From Shinella granuli (GTDB taxonomy: Bacteria; Pseudomonadota; Alphaproteobacteria; Rhizobiales; Rhizobiaceae), in NCBI RefSeq assembly GCF_004341885.1, contig NZ_SLVX01000014.1, positions 1 through 64,000 on the forward strand: a DNA stretch of 64,000 nt, in the 5' to 3' direction. Made by a program: the position numbers and the translations under genes. This document shows positions 17,426 to 27,598 of the stretch, one piece after another; the stretch's first letter is position 1; each line of letters starts with the position of its first letter. The notes under the pieces were generated by a model. It had not been told where the DNA came from, made no database searches, and saw nothing but the letters and a program-made list of their open reading frames with translations.

Positions 17426-18111
17426 GACATCAGCAACCGGTCGAGGGCGGACAGGACCGGCGCCATGAAGCGGCGGACGGCGGCATCGGCGGCATCCGGA
17501 TCACCGCTCTCGATGGCATCGACGATGGCGACATGGGCGGCCATGTCGGGTTCCGGCAGGTCCTGGCCGAGGGTCGCCTCGATGGTTTCGGCAATGAGCG
17601 TGGAGAAGAAATCGTACATGCCGATCAGCACCGCATTCTGCGAGGCGGCGATCACGGCCTGGTGGAAGGCGAAATCGCGGGCGATGAAATCAGCCCTGTC
17701 GTTTTCCGCGTATGGGCCGCGGGCGGCAAGCAAGGCCCGAAGACCGGCGATGACGGTCGGCGTGTGGCGCAGCGCCGCAAGCCGCGCGGCCTCCGCATCC
17801 AGCGCCAGGCGCGCCTCGAACTGGTCGCGCAGGCCGGCGCGCCGGGCCATGCCGAGCGGACGCGCCGTATCGGCCGTCGAGAGCACATAGGTGCCGGAGC
17901 CCTGCCGCGTCTCGAGATAGCCCTGCGCAGCGAGGACGCGCACCGCCTCGCGCACCGTGCCGCGGCTGACGGAGAGCATGGCCGAGAGCGTCGCCTCGTT
18001 CGGCAGCTTCTGGCCCACCGCCCAGCGGCGCTCCAGGATTTCGGTGCGGATCGCCTCGACGGCGGTATCGGCGAGATTGGTCTTGTTGAGGGGGTGCATG
18101 ATATCAGTCAT
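17422..18111 (-). CDS. FadR-subfamily GntR transcriptional regulator
   Basis: 229 residues. The N-terminal winged helix is at about 10-75 (KLPNEATLSAMLSVSRGTVR; LETRQGSGTYVLS), and the C-terminal all-helical FCD domain has metal-ligand-like residues (DFIARDFAFHQAVI). The first ATG (18111) lies inside a perfect 29-bp palindrome and no Shine-Dalgarno sequence precedes it or the alternative ATG at 18099; the mRNA may be leaderless, or repression may directly block initiation. Translationally coupled to the downstream MFS gene. Confidence 0.88.
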   Translation of the reverse strand: MTDIMHPLNKTNLADTAVEAIRTEILERRWAVGQKLPNEATLSAMLSVSRGTVREAVRVLAAQGYLETRQGSGTYVLSTADTARPLGMARRAGLRDQFEARLALDAEAARLAALRHTPTVIAGLRALLAARGPYAENDRADFIARDFAFHQAVIAASQNAVLIGMYDFFSTLIAETIEATLGQDLPEPDMAAHVAIVDAIESGDPDAADAAVRRFMAPVLSALDRLLMS

Positions 18112-18135
18112 AAAGTCATCGGATGACTTTATGAC
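18107..18135. promoter_or_regulatory. 29-bp perfect palindrome, probable GntR operator
   Basis: GTCATAAAGTCATC (18107-18120), central G (18121), then GATGACTTTATGAC (18122-18135): 14-bp arms with no mismatch. GTCAT occurs twice per arm in related register, giving possible nested sites. It covers the first start codon of the gntR gene, so binding would autorepress it and the co-transcribed MFS gene. Confidence 0.8.
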
Positions 18136-18184
18136 TAGCTCTCTTCCATGTGGTAGTCAAAGGAAATCGGCAAACGCGTCTGCC

Positions 18185-18300
18185 TGAAACCCCTCCCCAT
18201 AGGAGGAGGGGCTTAACCTGCGGCACTCTTGTCGAGAAAAGCAGGCTGCCAGCCTCCCGCCCCTCGTGGGGAGATGCCGGCAGGCAGAAAGGGTCCTCTT
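18185..18300. repeat. Rhizobial-type palindromic intergenic repeat, partial copy
   Basis: Contains CCCCTCC-type and GGAGGAGGGG segments and, at about 18260-18287, CCCCTCGTGGGGAGATGCCG followed by GCAGGC. The GGGGAGA...TGCCGGCAGGC segment is shared with the element at 34810-34970, so both appear to belong to one mosaic family. It lies in the 217-bp gap between gntR (reverse) and the convergent end of the aminopeptidase operon. Confidence 0.55.
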
Positions 18301-18352
18301 CTGCCCCTACGCCTTTCATAAACCGGCTGACGGAATACGAAAGACGGAAACC

Positions 18353-20158
18353 TTAGCCGGCTACGATGGGTGCCGTGCGGGCCGCAAGCCATTCGGCGGC
18401 CTCGGGCTCCAGCAGGCCGTCCATCGCCGCGGCGACCTCGGCGTGGTAGGCGTCCAGCCAGCGGCGCTCAGCCTCCGTCAGGCAAGCGCGATCGGCAAGG
18501 CGCAGGTCGATCGGCACCAGCGTCAGCGTGCGGAAGCGCAGGAAGCCGTCCGTATCGGCCACCACTTCCACCTGGTTCTCGATGCGGATGCCGTATTCGC
18601 CGGCCTTGTAGTAGCCAGGCTCGATGGTCGTCACCATGCCGGGGACGAGCACGATCTCGTTGATGCGGCGGTCGAAGCGCTGCGGCTGCTCGTGCACCGA
18701 GAGGAAATGACCGACGCCGTGGCCGGTGCCGTGATCGTAGTCGAGGCCGAGGTCCCAGAGCGGGCGGCGGGCGAAGGCATCGACATGGTGGCCGCAGGTG
18801 CCGGCGGGAAATTTCAGCGACATCATCGAGATGAAGCCCTTCAGCACGGCGGTGTAGCTACGCCGCACCTCGTCGCTCACAGGCGCGATCGCGGTGGTGC
18901 GCGTGGCGTCCGTCGTGCCCGAAAGATACTGGCCGCCGGAATCGAGGAGATAGACACTCTTGGCGGTGATCGGCGCATTGCTCGCGGCGCTTGCCGCATA
19001 GTGGCACATGGCGGCGTGGCCGGCGGCAGCCGAGATGGAGCGGAAGCTCGGCTCGACGAAGGTCCCGGACATCTGCCGGAAGGCGAGGATGCGTTCCTCC
19101 GCCTCCAGTTCCGTTATCGGCCGGCCGCCGGCCGCGCGCGGGGCGGCATGCCGTTCCAGCCAGGCGAGGAAGCGGATCCAGGCCGCGCCGTCGAGCCGGT
19201 GGCAATCGCGAAAGCCGGCGAGCTCGACCGGGTTCTTGATCATCTTGGCGAGCGTGACGGGGCTGCGGGCGAGCCGCACCGTGCCGCCCGCCGCCCGCAC
19301 CGCATGGGCGACGGCCGACGGCGCGAAGGCCGGATCGAGCAGCAGGGTGCGGCCGGAGGCGGCGGCGCGGGCACGCTCCAGCAGCATTTCCGGCGCGGCC
19401 ATGGTCACGCCATCGAGCTCGAAATCGGCAAGGTCGTTCGGCAGCTTGCGGTGGTCGACCAGCCATTCGACGGTGCCGGCGCGGTCGAAGATCAGGAAGG
19501 ACTGCGGCATGGGATTGAAGGCGACATCGCTGCCGCGCACGTTGAGGAACCAGGCGATGTTGTCCGGCTGGGTCTCGACGAGGAAATCCGCGCCCTCCTT
19601 CGCCAGCATGGCAGCGATTCGCCCTTTTTTCCCGGCCACCGTCTCGCCCGCGTGGGAAAGCGGAAAGGCCGTGATCTTGCCGAGCGAGCGTTCCGGCTGG
19701 TCGGCCCAGACCGCATCGACGAGATCGCCCGCGACCGGCACCCAGTGGGCGCCCGCGGCCTCGGCGGAGGCCTGGCACTCGGCATCCCAGGTAGAAGGCA
19801 GCAGCATGGCGTTGAAGCCGACGCGCTCGCCGGGGCGCAGGTTCCTCGCCAGCCAGTCCTTCAGCGGCGCATCGTAGAAATGCTCGATGGAGAACAGGTC
19901 CGGGTCGATCTCCTCGCGCACCTGCACCTGGTAGCGGCCGTCGACGAAGATCGCCGCGCGGTCGCGCATGACGATGGCGACGCCCGCCGAGCCGGTGAAG
20001 CCGGTGACATGGGCAAGACGGTTGTCATGGGCGGCGCAATATTCGCCCTGGTGCTCGTCGAAACGCGGCACGACATAACCGTCGAGCCCCTCTTCGGAGA
20101 GTCTTGCGCGAAGGGCGGCGACGGGGCCTACGGCCGGCGGCCGGGATTTCGGGATCAT
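18353..20158 (-). CDS. pepP: Xaa-Pro aminopeptidase (M24B family)
   Basis: 601 residues, the long three-domain form (two creatinase-like N-terminal domains then a pita-bread catalytic domain from about 320). Dimetal ligands are all present: D406 (LLDSGGQY), D417 (TTDATRT), H480 (GTGHGVGH), E513 (TTIEPGYY) and E527 (RIENQ). The enzyme removes an N-terminal residue linked to proline, in the cytosol. It begins 34 bp after the dppF-like gene and is the last gene of the peptide-transport operon, suggesting that the imported substrates are proline- or hydroxyproline-containing peptides. Confidence 0.92.
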   Translation of the reverse strand: MIPKSRPPAVGPVAALRARLSEEGLDGYVVPRFDEHQGEYCAAHDNRLAHVTGFTGSAGVAIVMRDRAAIFVDGRYQVQVREEIDPDLFSIEHFYDAPLKDWLARNLRPGERVGFNAMLLPSTWDAECQASAEAAGAHWVPVAGDLVDAVWADQPERSLGKITAFPLSHAGETVAGKKGRIAAMLAKEGADFLVETQPDNIAWFLNVRGSDVAFNPMPQSFLIFDRAGTVEWLVDHRKLPNDLADFELDGVTMAAPEMLLERARAAASGRTLLLDPAFAPSAVAHAVRAAGGTVRLARSPVTLAKMIKNPVELAGFRDCHRLDGAAWIRFLAWLERHAAPRAAGGRPITELEAEERILAFRQMSGTFVEPSFRSISAAAGHAAMCHYAASAASNAPITAKSVYLLDSGGQYLSGTTDATRTTAIAPVSDEVRRSYTAVLKGFISMMSLKFPAGTCGHHVDAFARRPLWDLGLDYDHGTGHGVGHFLSVHEQPQRFDRRINEIVLVPGMVTTIEPGYYKAGEYGIRIENQVEVVADTDGFLRFRTLTLVPIDLRLADRACLTEAERRWLDAYHAEVAAAMDGLLEPEAAEWLAARTAPIVAG

Positions 20159-20191
20159 GGCATTGTCCTTGGATTGCGATGGGAAGGGATT

Positions 20192-21183
<992 letters not shown>

Positions 21184-21187
<4 letters not shown>

Positions 21188-22188
21188 CGGGCCGCCTCCC
21201 GTGCGGAGAAAAAGGCCGCGGCCTCGGGGAGCCGGTGGCAGGCGACATGCCTGCCACCCGAAAGCGCGGCAAGAGGGGGCCGGGCATCCCGGCAATCGGA
21301 TCCGGCGACCGGGCAGCGCGCCGTGAAGGCGCATCCCGCCGGCATGGCGGAGAGCGCAGGCGGCGCGCCGGGAATGGAATAGAGCGGCGTGCGCGGCGGC
21401 ACGTCGCGCGGAATGGAACGCAGGAGGCCGAGCGTATAGGGGTGGCGGGCATCCCCGATCACCGCCGCCGTCTCCCCGGTCTCGCAGAGCCGCCCGCCAT
21501 ACATGACCGCGACGCGGTCGCAGGTCTCCGCCACGACGGCCATGTCATGGGTGACGAGGATCATCGCCATGCCGAGCTCTTCGGCGAGCGACTGGATGAG
21601 GCGCAGGATCTGGTCCTGGATCGTCACGTCGAGCGCCGTCGTCGGCTCGTCGGCGAGAAGCAGGCGCGGATTGGAGGCGAGCGCGATGGCGATCATCACC
21701 CGCTGGCGCATGCCGCCGGAAAATTCGTGCGGATAATCGCCGAGCCGGCTGCGCGCGGCGGGAATGCCGACCATGTCGAGCAGCTCGACGGCGCGCGCCT
21801 TGCGGGCGCGGGCATCGAGATCCGTATGGGCGAGGAGGTTTTCCTCGATCTGCAGGCCGACCGTCAGCAGCGGGTTGAGCGAGGACATCGGCTCCTGGAA
21901 GATCATGGCGATCTCCCGCCCGCGCACGGCCCGCAGGCGCGTCTCGTCGAGCGCGGCAAGGTCGCGGCCCTTCCAGAGGATTTGCCCGAAGACCCGGCCG
22001 CGCGGCTGCACGATGCCGAGGATCGAGCGCAGCGTGATGCTCTTGCCCGAGCCGGATTCCCCGACGAGGCCGAGGATCTCGCCTTCGCGGACCTCGAAGG
22101 AGACGCCATCGACGGCGACGAGCGGGTGCGCGGCAGGACCGAATTCGGTGCGCAGGTCGCGCACCGCAAGAACGACCGGTTTTTCCAT
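21184..22188 (-). CDS. dppD: Peptide ABC transporter ATP-binding protein (DppD-like)
   Basis: 334 residues from ATG 22188, which follows AAAGGA. Walker [11 protein letters not shown]-loop [11 protein letters not shown], signature [15 protein letters not shown], Walker [13 protein letters not shown] and switch histidine VTHDM are all intact. The C-terminal segment has the cysteines ([14 protein letters not shown]) of OppD/DppD proteins. The start overlaps the upstream permease stop by one or two bases and the stop overlaps dppF, so the operon is translationally coupled. Confidence 0.9.
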
Positions 22189-22189
22189 G

Positions 22190-23056
22190 TCAGCGTCCTT
22201 TCGGGCGAAGCAGGTCCGCCAGCGCATCGCCGAGCAGGCTGAAGCCGAGGCCGGTGACGACGATGGCGATGCCGGGCGTAAGGCTCATCCACCAGGCGGT
22301 CATCAGGAAGTTGCGGCCTTCGGCGATCAGCACGCCCCATTCGGCGGCCGGCGGCTGGGCGCCGAGGCCGAGATAGCCGAGCGAGGAGCCGAGCAGGATG
22401 GCGAGCGCCATGTCGGTCATCCAGTAGACGATGACGGGGGAAATGGCGTTGGGCAGCAGGTGGCGGAAGATGATGCGGGTGTCGGAATAGCCGAGCACGC
22501 GGCCGGCGGCGGCATAGTCGTTCGCCTTCTGCGCCATGATCTCCGCCCGCGTCAGCCGGGCATAATAGACCCAGTTCACGGCGGTGATCGCCACATACAT
22601 GTTGACGAGGCCGGGCCCGAGCACGGCGACGATGGCGATGACCAGAACCAGGAAGGGAAAGGTGATGATGGCATCGACGCAGCGGCCGAAGATCATGTCC
22701 GCGATGCCGCCGTAATAGCCGACGATGGCGCCGGTGGTGACGCCGATGAGGAGCGCGAAGACGGTGGCGAAGAAGGCCATCTGCATGTCGACCGAATAGG
22801 CCCAGATGACGCGCGAGAGCATGTCGCGGCCGAAATTGTCGGTGCCGAAGAGATGGGCGAGGCTCGGGCCCTGCTGGATCGCGTCGAGATCGAAGGCCAG
22901 CGGGTCGTAGGGCGCGAGGACCCCGGGGAAGAGGGCGAGCGCCAGCGACAGGACGAGGATGGCAAAGCCGGTGACGAAGGCGGGCTTGGCGAAGGCGCGG
23001 GCGAGGAAGGCCTTGAGCCGGGACGGCCTTGCGGCGGGAAGGGTGACGGCGCTCAT
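22190..23056 (-). CDS. dppC: Peptide ABC transporter permease (DppC-like)
   Basis: 288 residues. It has an N-terminal cytosolic stretch, one helix, a periplasmic loop (PLAFDLDAIQQGPSLAHLFG, the usual NxGRD-type region follows as FGTDNFGRD), then five core helices. The EAA cytoplasmic motif is at AAGRVLGYSDTRIIFRHLLP. Belongs to the OppC/DppC/NikC group. Its start overlaps the DppB-like stop by four bases. Confidence 0.9.
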   Translation of the reverse strand: MSAVTLPAARPSRLKAFLARAFAKPAFVTGFAILVLSLALALFPGVLAPYDPLAFDLDAIQQGPSLAHLFGTDNFGRDMLSRVIWAYSVDMQMAFFATVFALLIGVTTGAIVGYYGGIADMIFGRCVDAIITFPFLVLVIAIVAVLGPGLVNMYVAITAVNWVYYARLTRAEIMAQKANDYAAAGRVLGYSDTRIIFRHLLPNAISPVIVYWMTDMALAILLGSSLGYLGLGAQPPAAEWGVLIAEGRNFLMTAWWMSLTPGIAIVVTGLGFSLLGDALADLLRPKGR

Positions 23057-23994
23057 GACTGGCGAAGCCTCGGATCGAGCCAGGACTGCACGACATCCGT
23101 CAGGAGGAAGACGACGGAAACGAGCACGGCGAAGGTGAGCGTCAGGCCCTGGATCAGCGGATAGTCGCGCGCAAAGATCGCCTCCAGCATCAGCCGGCCG
23201 ACGCCCGGCACGGCAAAGACCGTCTCGGTCACCAGCGTGCCGCTCATCAGATTGCCGATGGACAGGCCCAAGAGGGTGACGGTGGAGACCATGGCGTTGC
23301 GCAGCACATGGCGCGTCATGACGATGCGCGGGGAAAGACCCTTGGCTCTCGCGAACTGGACATAGTCGGCATCCAGCACCTCGATCAGCGAGGCGCGCAG
23401 GTTTCGAAGGATGATCGCCGACGTGTAGAGCGCGACGGAAAGCGCCGGCAGGATGAGGTGGTAGAGATTGTCGAGGAAACTCGTGCCGTAGCCGCCGACG
23501 GGAAAGAGACGGAGCTTTGCGGCGAGCACCGTCAGGAGCAGAAGGCCGATATAGAAGACCGGCATCGACAGGCCCACCTGGAAGACGCTGCGGATCGCGA
23601 TGTCGGCCGCGCCATTGGCCCGGGCCGCAGCGAGGAAGGCGAGCGGCCCGGCAAGACAGATCGCGAGCACGACGGAATAGAGCGCCAGGAAGATCGTCGT
23701 CGGCAGGCGGGCGAGGATGACCTCGGTGACCGGCGCCTTCAGCATGATCGAGCGGCCGAGATCGCCCGTCAGCGTGTTCTTGACGAAGACGACGAACTGC
23801 ACCGGCAGCGGCTGGTCGAGGCCGAGATTGCGGCGGATCTGCTCGATCTGCGCATCGGTCGCCTTGGCCTCGGCCATGGCGATGGCCGGATCGCCCGGCA
23901 GGAGGCGCACGATGAGGAAGATGAAGACCATCACCAGGAGGAAGGTGGGGATGATCTGCACCAGCCGCGCCAGAAGATAGGAAAGCGAAGGCAT
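23053..23994 (-). CDS. dppB: Peptide ABC transporter permease (DppB-like)
   Basis: 313 residues, six membrane helices. N-terminal MPSLSYLLARLVQIIPTFLL and the loop LPGDPAIAMA are typical of OppB/DppB; the EAA motif is at VQFARAKGLSPRIVMTRHVL. It heterodimerises with the DppC-like protein. It lies 65 bp downstream of the binding-protein gene, a gap that may hold an mRNA stabiliser or weak attenuator, as is common after binding-protein genes. Confidence 0.9.
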   Translation of the reverse strand: MPSLSYLLARLVQIIPTFLLVMVFIFLIVRLLPGDPAIAMAEAKATDAQIEQIRRNLGLDQPLPVQFVVFVKNTLTGDLGRSIMLKAPVTEVILARLPTTIFLALYSVVLAICLAGPLAFLAAARANGAADIAIRSVFQVGLSMPVFYIGLLLLTVLAAKLRLFPVGGYGTSFLDNLYHLILPALSVALYTSAIILRNLRASLIEVLDADYVQFARAKGLSPRIVMTRHVLRNAMVSTVTLLGLSIGNLMSGTLVTETVFAVPGVGRLMLEAIFARDYPLIQGLTLTFAVLVSVVFLLTDVVQSWLDPRLRQS

Positions 23995-24059
23995 GGGAGG
24001 AACCTCAGGCCGCCTGCCGAACGCCCGAGGGCATGGGGCAGGCGACGTTCAAGCGGTTG

Positions 24060-25640
24060 TCACTTTCTGGCGCGCCAGGCTTCCGAAAAATCGTTCGCGC
24101 CGAGCGGGGTCTGCACGTAGCCCTCGATGGAGCGCGAGACGGCGACGGCAAAGGGCGTCTCGAAGAGGAAGAGCAGCGGCGCCTCCTGCGCATAGATCTC
24201 CTGCATGCGCTTGTACTCGCCCCTGCGCTTTTCCGGATCGACCTCGGAATTCGACTTTTCGAAGAGGTCGTTGAACTCCGCATTGTTCCAGCCGGTGCCG
24301 ACGGCCTGCCGCTGCTTGTAGTAACCGAGCCAGCCGGTGACCTGCGCCGGGTCGTTCACGTCATTCGCCCAGCCGTAGGTGTGGATGTCGAAGGCGCCGG
24401 AGCGGTTCTTCTCGCCACGCGTCGGGTTGTCGACCTGCTCGACCGTGAGATCGATGCCGAGCGGCGCCCACATCTGCTGGAGCGCGGTGAAGAGCGTGGC
24501 GTCGTCGGCGCTGCCGGCAAGCGTCGTCAGCTTCACCTCGAAGCCGCCGGAAAGACCGGCCTCGCCGAGCAGGGCCCTGGCCTTTTCCGGATCGTAGGGA
24601 TAGAGCGGCTCGGGGCCGTAATGAAGCTGCGTCGCGGCCGACATCAGCGAGGTCATCGGCTTGCCGGTGCCGAAGGTGACCAGCTTGATCAGCACGTCCT
24701 TGTTCGTCGCATAGTTCAGCGCCTGGCGCACCTTCACGTCGGCCAGCGGGTTCTTTGCCCCGTCGGCGCGCGCCTCGCGCGTGTTGATCGGCGCATAGAC
24801 GATGCGCGTCGAGGGAAAGAGCTCCATCTTGAGATCCGGATCGGCCCCGAGCTCCCCGACGCGGGCGAAGGGGATGAATTCGGCCGCGTCGACCTCTCCG
24901 GCCTGCAGCTTCAGGATGCGCGTCGCATCATCGGGGATGACGGTGAAGTCGACCGCGTCGAGATAGGGCAGCGGCTTGCCGTCCTCGCCGGGGCGCCAGT
25001 AGTTCGGGTTGCGGGCAAAGCTCATGCTGGCGCCCTGCACGCGGCTCTTCAGCATGAAGGGGCCCGAGGTGACCGGGCCGCCCGCGAAGAAGGCCTGCGC
25101 CTTCTCCTGGTCCGTCGCGCCCGCCGCCTTCTCGAAGGCCGCCTTCGGCATGATGCCGGTGTTGAAGGTCGCAAGGATGGAGAGGATGGTCGGATCGGGC
25201 TGCTTCAGCGCGAGGGTGACTGTATCGCCCTCGGCCGCCACGCTTTCGACCGAGCCGAGCAGGCCGGCCCAGGGGCCGAGATCGGGATTGCGCGCCCGGT
25301 CGAGCGAGAAGACGACATCCTCCCCGGTGATCGGCGAGCCATCGGAGAACCTGAGGCCGTCCCGCAAGGTCAGCGTGATCGTCTTGCCGTCGGCGGAAAC
25401 CGCGTGGCTTTCGGCAAGGCCGGGCACGATGGAACCATCCGGGCCGTTGCGCAGCAGCGTTTCGTAGAAGGCGTTGATCATCCACAGGTCGGGATTCCGG
25501 TCGGCATAAACAGGGTCGATGATCGCCGAATCGTCATAGCGGGCAAAGCTCATCGAGCCGCCGCGCTCGATGGCGAGCGCCGAGGTTGCGGCGGCAAGGC
25601 CGAGGGCCGCGCCCAGGAAAAGTGGCAGCAAAGGCGTCAT
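24060..25640 (-). CDS. dppA: Peptide ABC transporter periplasmic binding protein (family 5)
   Basis: 526 residues with a cleavable signal peptide (TPLLPLFLGAALGLAAATSA then ALA). Family-5 features are ITGEDVVFSLDRA, SGPFMLKS and the ALNYATNKD region. ATG at 25640 follows GAGGAGGA. First gene of a six-gene operon dppABCDF-pepP. The upstream region carries two separate operator-like palindromes: ATTGGATCCAAT at 25692-25703 and an XRE-linked repeat at 25811-25831. Proline-containing peptides are the inferred ligand because of pepP and the racemase-family neighbour. Confidence 0.9.
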   Translation of the reverse strand: MTPLLPLFLGAALGLAAATSALAIERGGSMSFARYDDSAIIDPVYADRNPDLWMINAFYETLLRNGPDGSIVPGLAESHAVSADGKTITLTLRDGLRFSDGSPITGEDVVFSLDRARNPDLGPWAGLLGSVESVAAEGDTVTLALKQPDPTILSILATFNTGIMPKAAFEKAAGATDQEKAQAFFAGGPVTSGPFMLKSRVQGASMSFARNPNYWRPGEDGKPLPYLDAVDFTVIPDDATRILKLQAGEVDAAEFIPFARVGELGADPDLKMELFPSTRIVYAPINTREARADGAKNPLADVKVRQALNYATNKDVLIKLVTFGTGKPMTSLMSAATQLHYGPEPLYPYDPEKARALLGEAGLSGGFEVKLTTLAGSADDATLFTALQQMWAPLGIDLTVEQVDNPTRGEKNRSGAFDIHTYGWANDVNDPAQVTGWLGYYKQRQAVGTGWNNAEFNDLFEKSNSEVDPEKRRGEYKRMQEIYAQEAPLLFLFETPFAVAVSRSIEGYVQTPLGANDFSEAWRARK

Positions 25641-25691
25641 GTCATTCCTCCTCGATAGTCCCGGCGAGGCCGGGTGCCTGCATTTTTGGAT

Positions 25692-25703
25692 ATTGGATCC
25701 AAT
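25692..25703. promoter_or_regulatory. ATTGGATCCAAT palindrome upstream of dppA, probable GntR operator
   Basis: Perfect 12-bp palindrome 52 bases before the dppA-like start. The identical 12-mer recurs at 27599-27610 between the racemase-family gene and its divergent gntR. Two identical copies in the regulatory regions of one locus point to control by the same regulator, most simply the GntR protein at 27713-28378. Confidence 0.75.
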
Positions 25704-25810
25704 TCTTTCGGACAGAGTGCGCCCCTCTCCGGCATGAAAACGCAGACGTTCGTGTTGATCCCCCTTAAAAACCGGCCGCAGGCGCGATAGGCTCACGGGC
25801 TTGCGCAACC

Positions 25811-25831
25811 GACTTTAGCCAAACTAAAGTC
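25811..25831. promoter_or_regulatory. Inverted repeat upstream of the XRE-cupin gene
   Basis: GACTTTAG (25811-25818), spacer CCAAA, CTAAAGTC (25824-25831): perfect 8-bp arms. It sits 33 bases before the XRE-cupin start and about 170 bases upstream of dppA, in the divergent region, so it may serve autoregulation and also transporter control. Confidence 0.7.
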
Positions 25832-25864
25832 CATCATGCGATGCAAGTCAAGCGGAAAGCCACG

Positions 25865-26485
25865 ATGACCCTCGACGACGACAAGATGCCCGCCAGCGAT
25901 GCCGAAGGAAGCGGCAGCGACATGCCCGCGCCCGCCGCGCTCGGCCAGATGCTGCGCCAGCGCCGCAAGGCGATCGGCAAGACGATGAAGCAGGTGGCGC
26001 TGGAGGCGGGCCTGACCGAGGGCTTCATCAGCCAGATCGAACGCGGGATTTCGACGCCCTCGCTGATCTCGCTCTACAACGTCGCCAACGCGCTCGGCAC
26101 CAGCGTCGACACCTTCCTGTCGCAGCCGCCGCGGCACGAGCATTCCATGGTCTCCCATGCCGGCGAGCGGCCCGGCTACAACGTGGCGACGAAGGACCGG
26201 GTCTATGAACTGCTCGAACGCGGCTTTCCCGGCGCCATGCTGAACGGCTGCATCACCCAGATCCCGGAAGGCTACGTCTCCGAGCTGACGAGCCATGAGG
26301 GCGAGGACTTCATCTACCTGATCGAGGGCGAGATCCTCTACGAGGTCGACGGCAAGGACTATCACCTGAAGGCCGGCGACACGCTGCACTTCCCCTCGAA
26401 ACTGCCGCACCGGGCCCGCAACATCGGCAAGGGCCCGGCGCGTGAACTCTGGGTCGGCACGACCCGGATCATCAAGGAGGACTGA
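25865..26485 (+). CDS. XRE-family regulator with C-terminal cupin domain
   Basis: 206 residues from ATG 25865 (GGAAA precedes it); an in-frame ATG at 25841 is less well placed. The HTH lies at about 28-80 (LGQMLRQRRKAIGKTMKQVA; LTEGFISQIERGISTPSLIS). The cupin barrel is at about 130-200 (SHEGEDFIYLIEGEILYEVD; HFPSKLPHRARN), usually binding a small ligand or metal. This architecture (SutR/PuuR-like) often controls amino-acid or amine catabolism. Divergent from the transport operon and convergent with the racemase-family gene, whose stop is six bases away. Confidence 0.88.
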   Translation: MTLDDDKMPASDAEGSGSDMPAPAALGQMLRQRRKAIGKTMKQVALEAGLTEGFISQIERGISTPSLISLYNVANALGTSVDTFLSQPPRHEHSMVSHAGERPGYNVATKDRVYELLERGFPGAMLNGCITQIPEGYVSELTSHEGEDFIYLIEGEILYEVDGKDYHLKAGDTLHFPSKLPHRARNIGKGPARELWVGTTRIIKED

Positions 26486-26490
26486 CCGCC

Positions 26491-27522
26491 TTACTGCTTG
26501 CGCGGCCAGGTGTCGGCGAGGCGGTACCCCGCCGGCCACGGATCATCGGGATCGAGCATGACCTGGCTGGTGCCGGTGATCCAGGCGCGGCCGGAGATTT
26601 CCGGCACGATGGCCGGGCGGCCGCCGACCGTGGTTTCGCCGACGATGCGGCAATCGAAGCGCGAATCGAGGATCGAATAGCCGGAGAAGCTCTGGCCGAG
26701 CCTGATCTGGCCGCGCGCATGCAGCAGGGCCATGCGGGCCGAGCAGCCGGTGCCGGTCGGAGAACGGTCGAGCTTGGCCGGCTGGATGACGACCGTGTTG
26801 CGGCCGTGAAGCGCGCCGTCGCGCTCCTCCACCGGCAGCGTCAACTGGCAGAAGGAGATGTGGTTCCATTCCGGGTTTTCCGGATGGGTGAAGCCAAGCT
26901 GCTCGTTGGCCGCCTTGGTGATGCGGATGCCGGTCTCGGCCAGTTCCCGCGCCTCGTCCGGCGTCACGGCAAAGCCGAGCGCGCGGGCATCGGCGAAGAC
27001 GAAGCTGTCGCCGCCATAGGCGGTGTCGACGGTGAGCGTGCCGAGGCCCTCCACCTCCAGCTTCGCATCCAGCTTATCGGCAAAGGAGGGCACGTTGGTG
27101 ACGGTGATGCGCTCGGCCTTGCCGTTGCGGCAGGTGGCGACGACATTAACCAGCCCGCCCGGCGCCTCCAGCACCATGCGGGTCTCCGGCTCGACCATGG
27201 GCACGATGCCGCTGTCGAGCAGCACGGTGGAGACGCAGATCGAGTTGGAGCCGGACATCGGCGGCGTGTCCTCCGGCTCCATGATGATGAAGCCCATGGT
27301 GGCGCGCGGATCCTTCGGCGGCACGAGCAGGTTGATGTGGCGGAACACGCCGCCGCGCGGCTCGTTCAGCACGAAATTGCGCAGGGTCTTGTCCTCGGCG
27401 ATGAATTTGCGCTGCTCCCACAGCGTCTTGCCGGGCGGCGGGGCCACGCCCCCGACGATGACGTCGCCCACCTCGCCCTCGGCGTGGCAGGAAACGATGT
27501 GGATGACCTTGCTGCTGCGCAT
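26491..27522 (-). CDS. Proline-racemase-superfamily enzyme, Ser/Cys type (probable hydroxyproline epimerase/dehydratase)
   Basis: 343 residues. Superfamily motifs: HAEGEVGDV near the N-terminus, first catalytic segment PPMSGSNSI with Ser at position 90 where true racemases have Cys, and second segment [10 protein letters not shown] with Cys260 and Asp252. As I recall, Cys/Cys members are racemases or 4-hydroxyproline epimerases, Thr/Cys members trans-3-hydroxyproline dehydratases, and Ser/Cys members can do both. Activity on hydroxyproline, not proline racemisation, is therefore expected. It is divergent from a GntR regulator with the ATTGGATCCAAT palindrome between them, and close to a peptide importer with pepP. 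Confidence 0.85.
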   Translation of the reverse strand: MRSSKVIHIVSCHAEGEVGDVIVGGVAPPPGKTLWEQRKFIAEDKTLRNFVLNEPRGGVFRHINLLVPPKDPRATMGFIIMEPEDTPPMSGSNSICVSTVLLDSGIVPMVEPETRMVLEAPGGLVNVVATCRNGKAERITVTNVPSFADKLDAKLEVEGLGTLTVDTAYGGDSFVFADARALGFAVTPDEARELAETGIRITKAANEQLGFTHPENPEWNHISFCQLTLPVEERDGALHGRNTVVIQPAKLDRSPTGTGCSARMALLHARGQIRLGQSFSGYSILDSRFDCRIVGETTVGGRPAIVPEISGRAWITGTSQVMLDPDDPWPAGYRLADTWPRKQ

Positions 27523-27598
27523 GGTTCTTGCTCCGATTTCAGGCTGTTTCGGCGCGAGCGGGCTTGCCTTGCCGACCGCGATATCGTTTCATAGAAAA

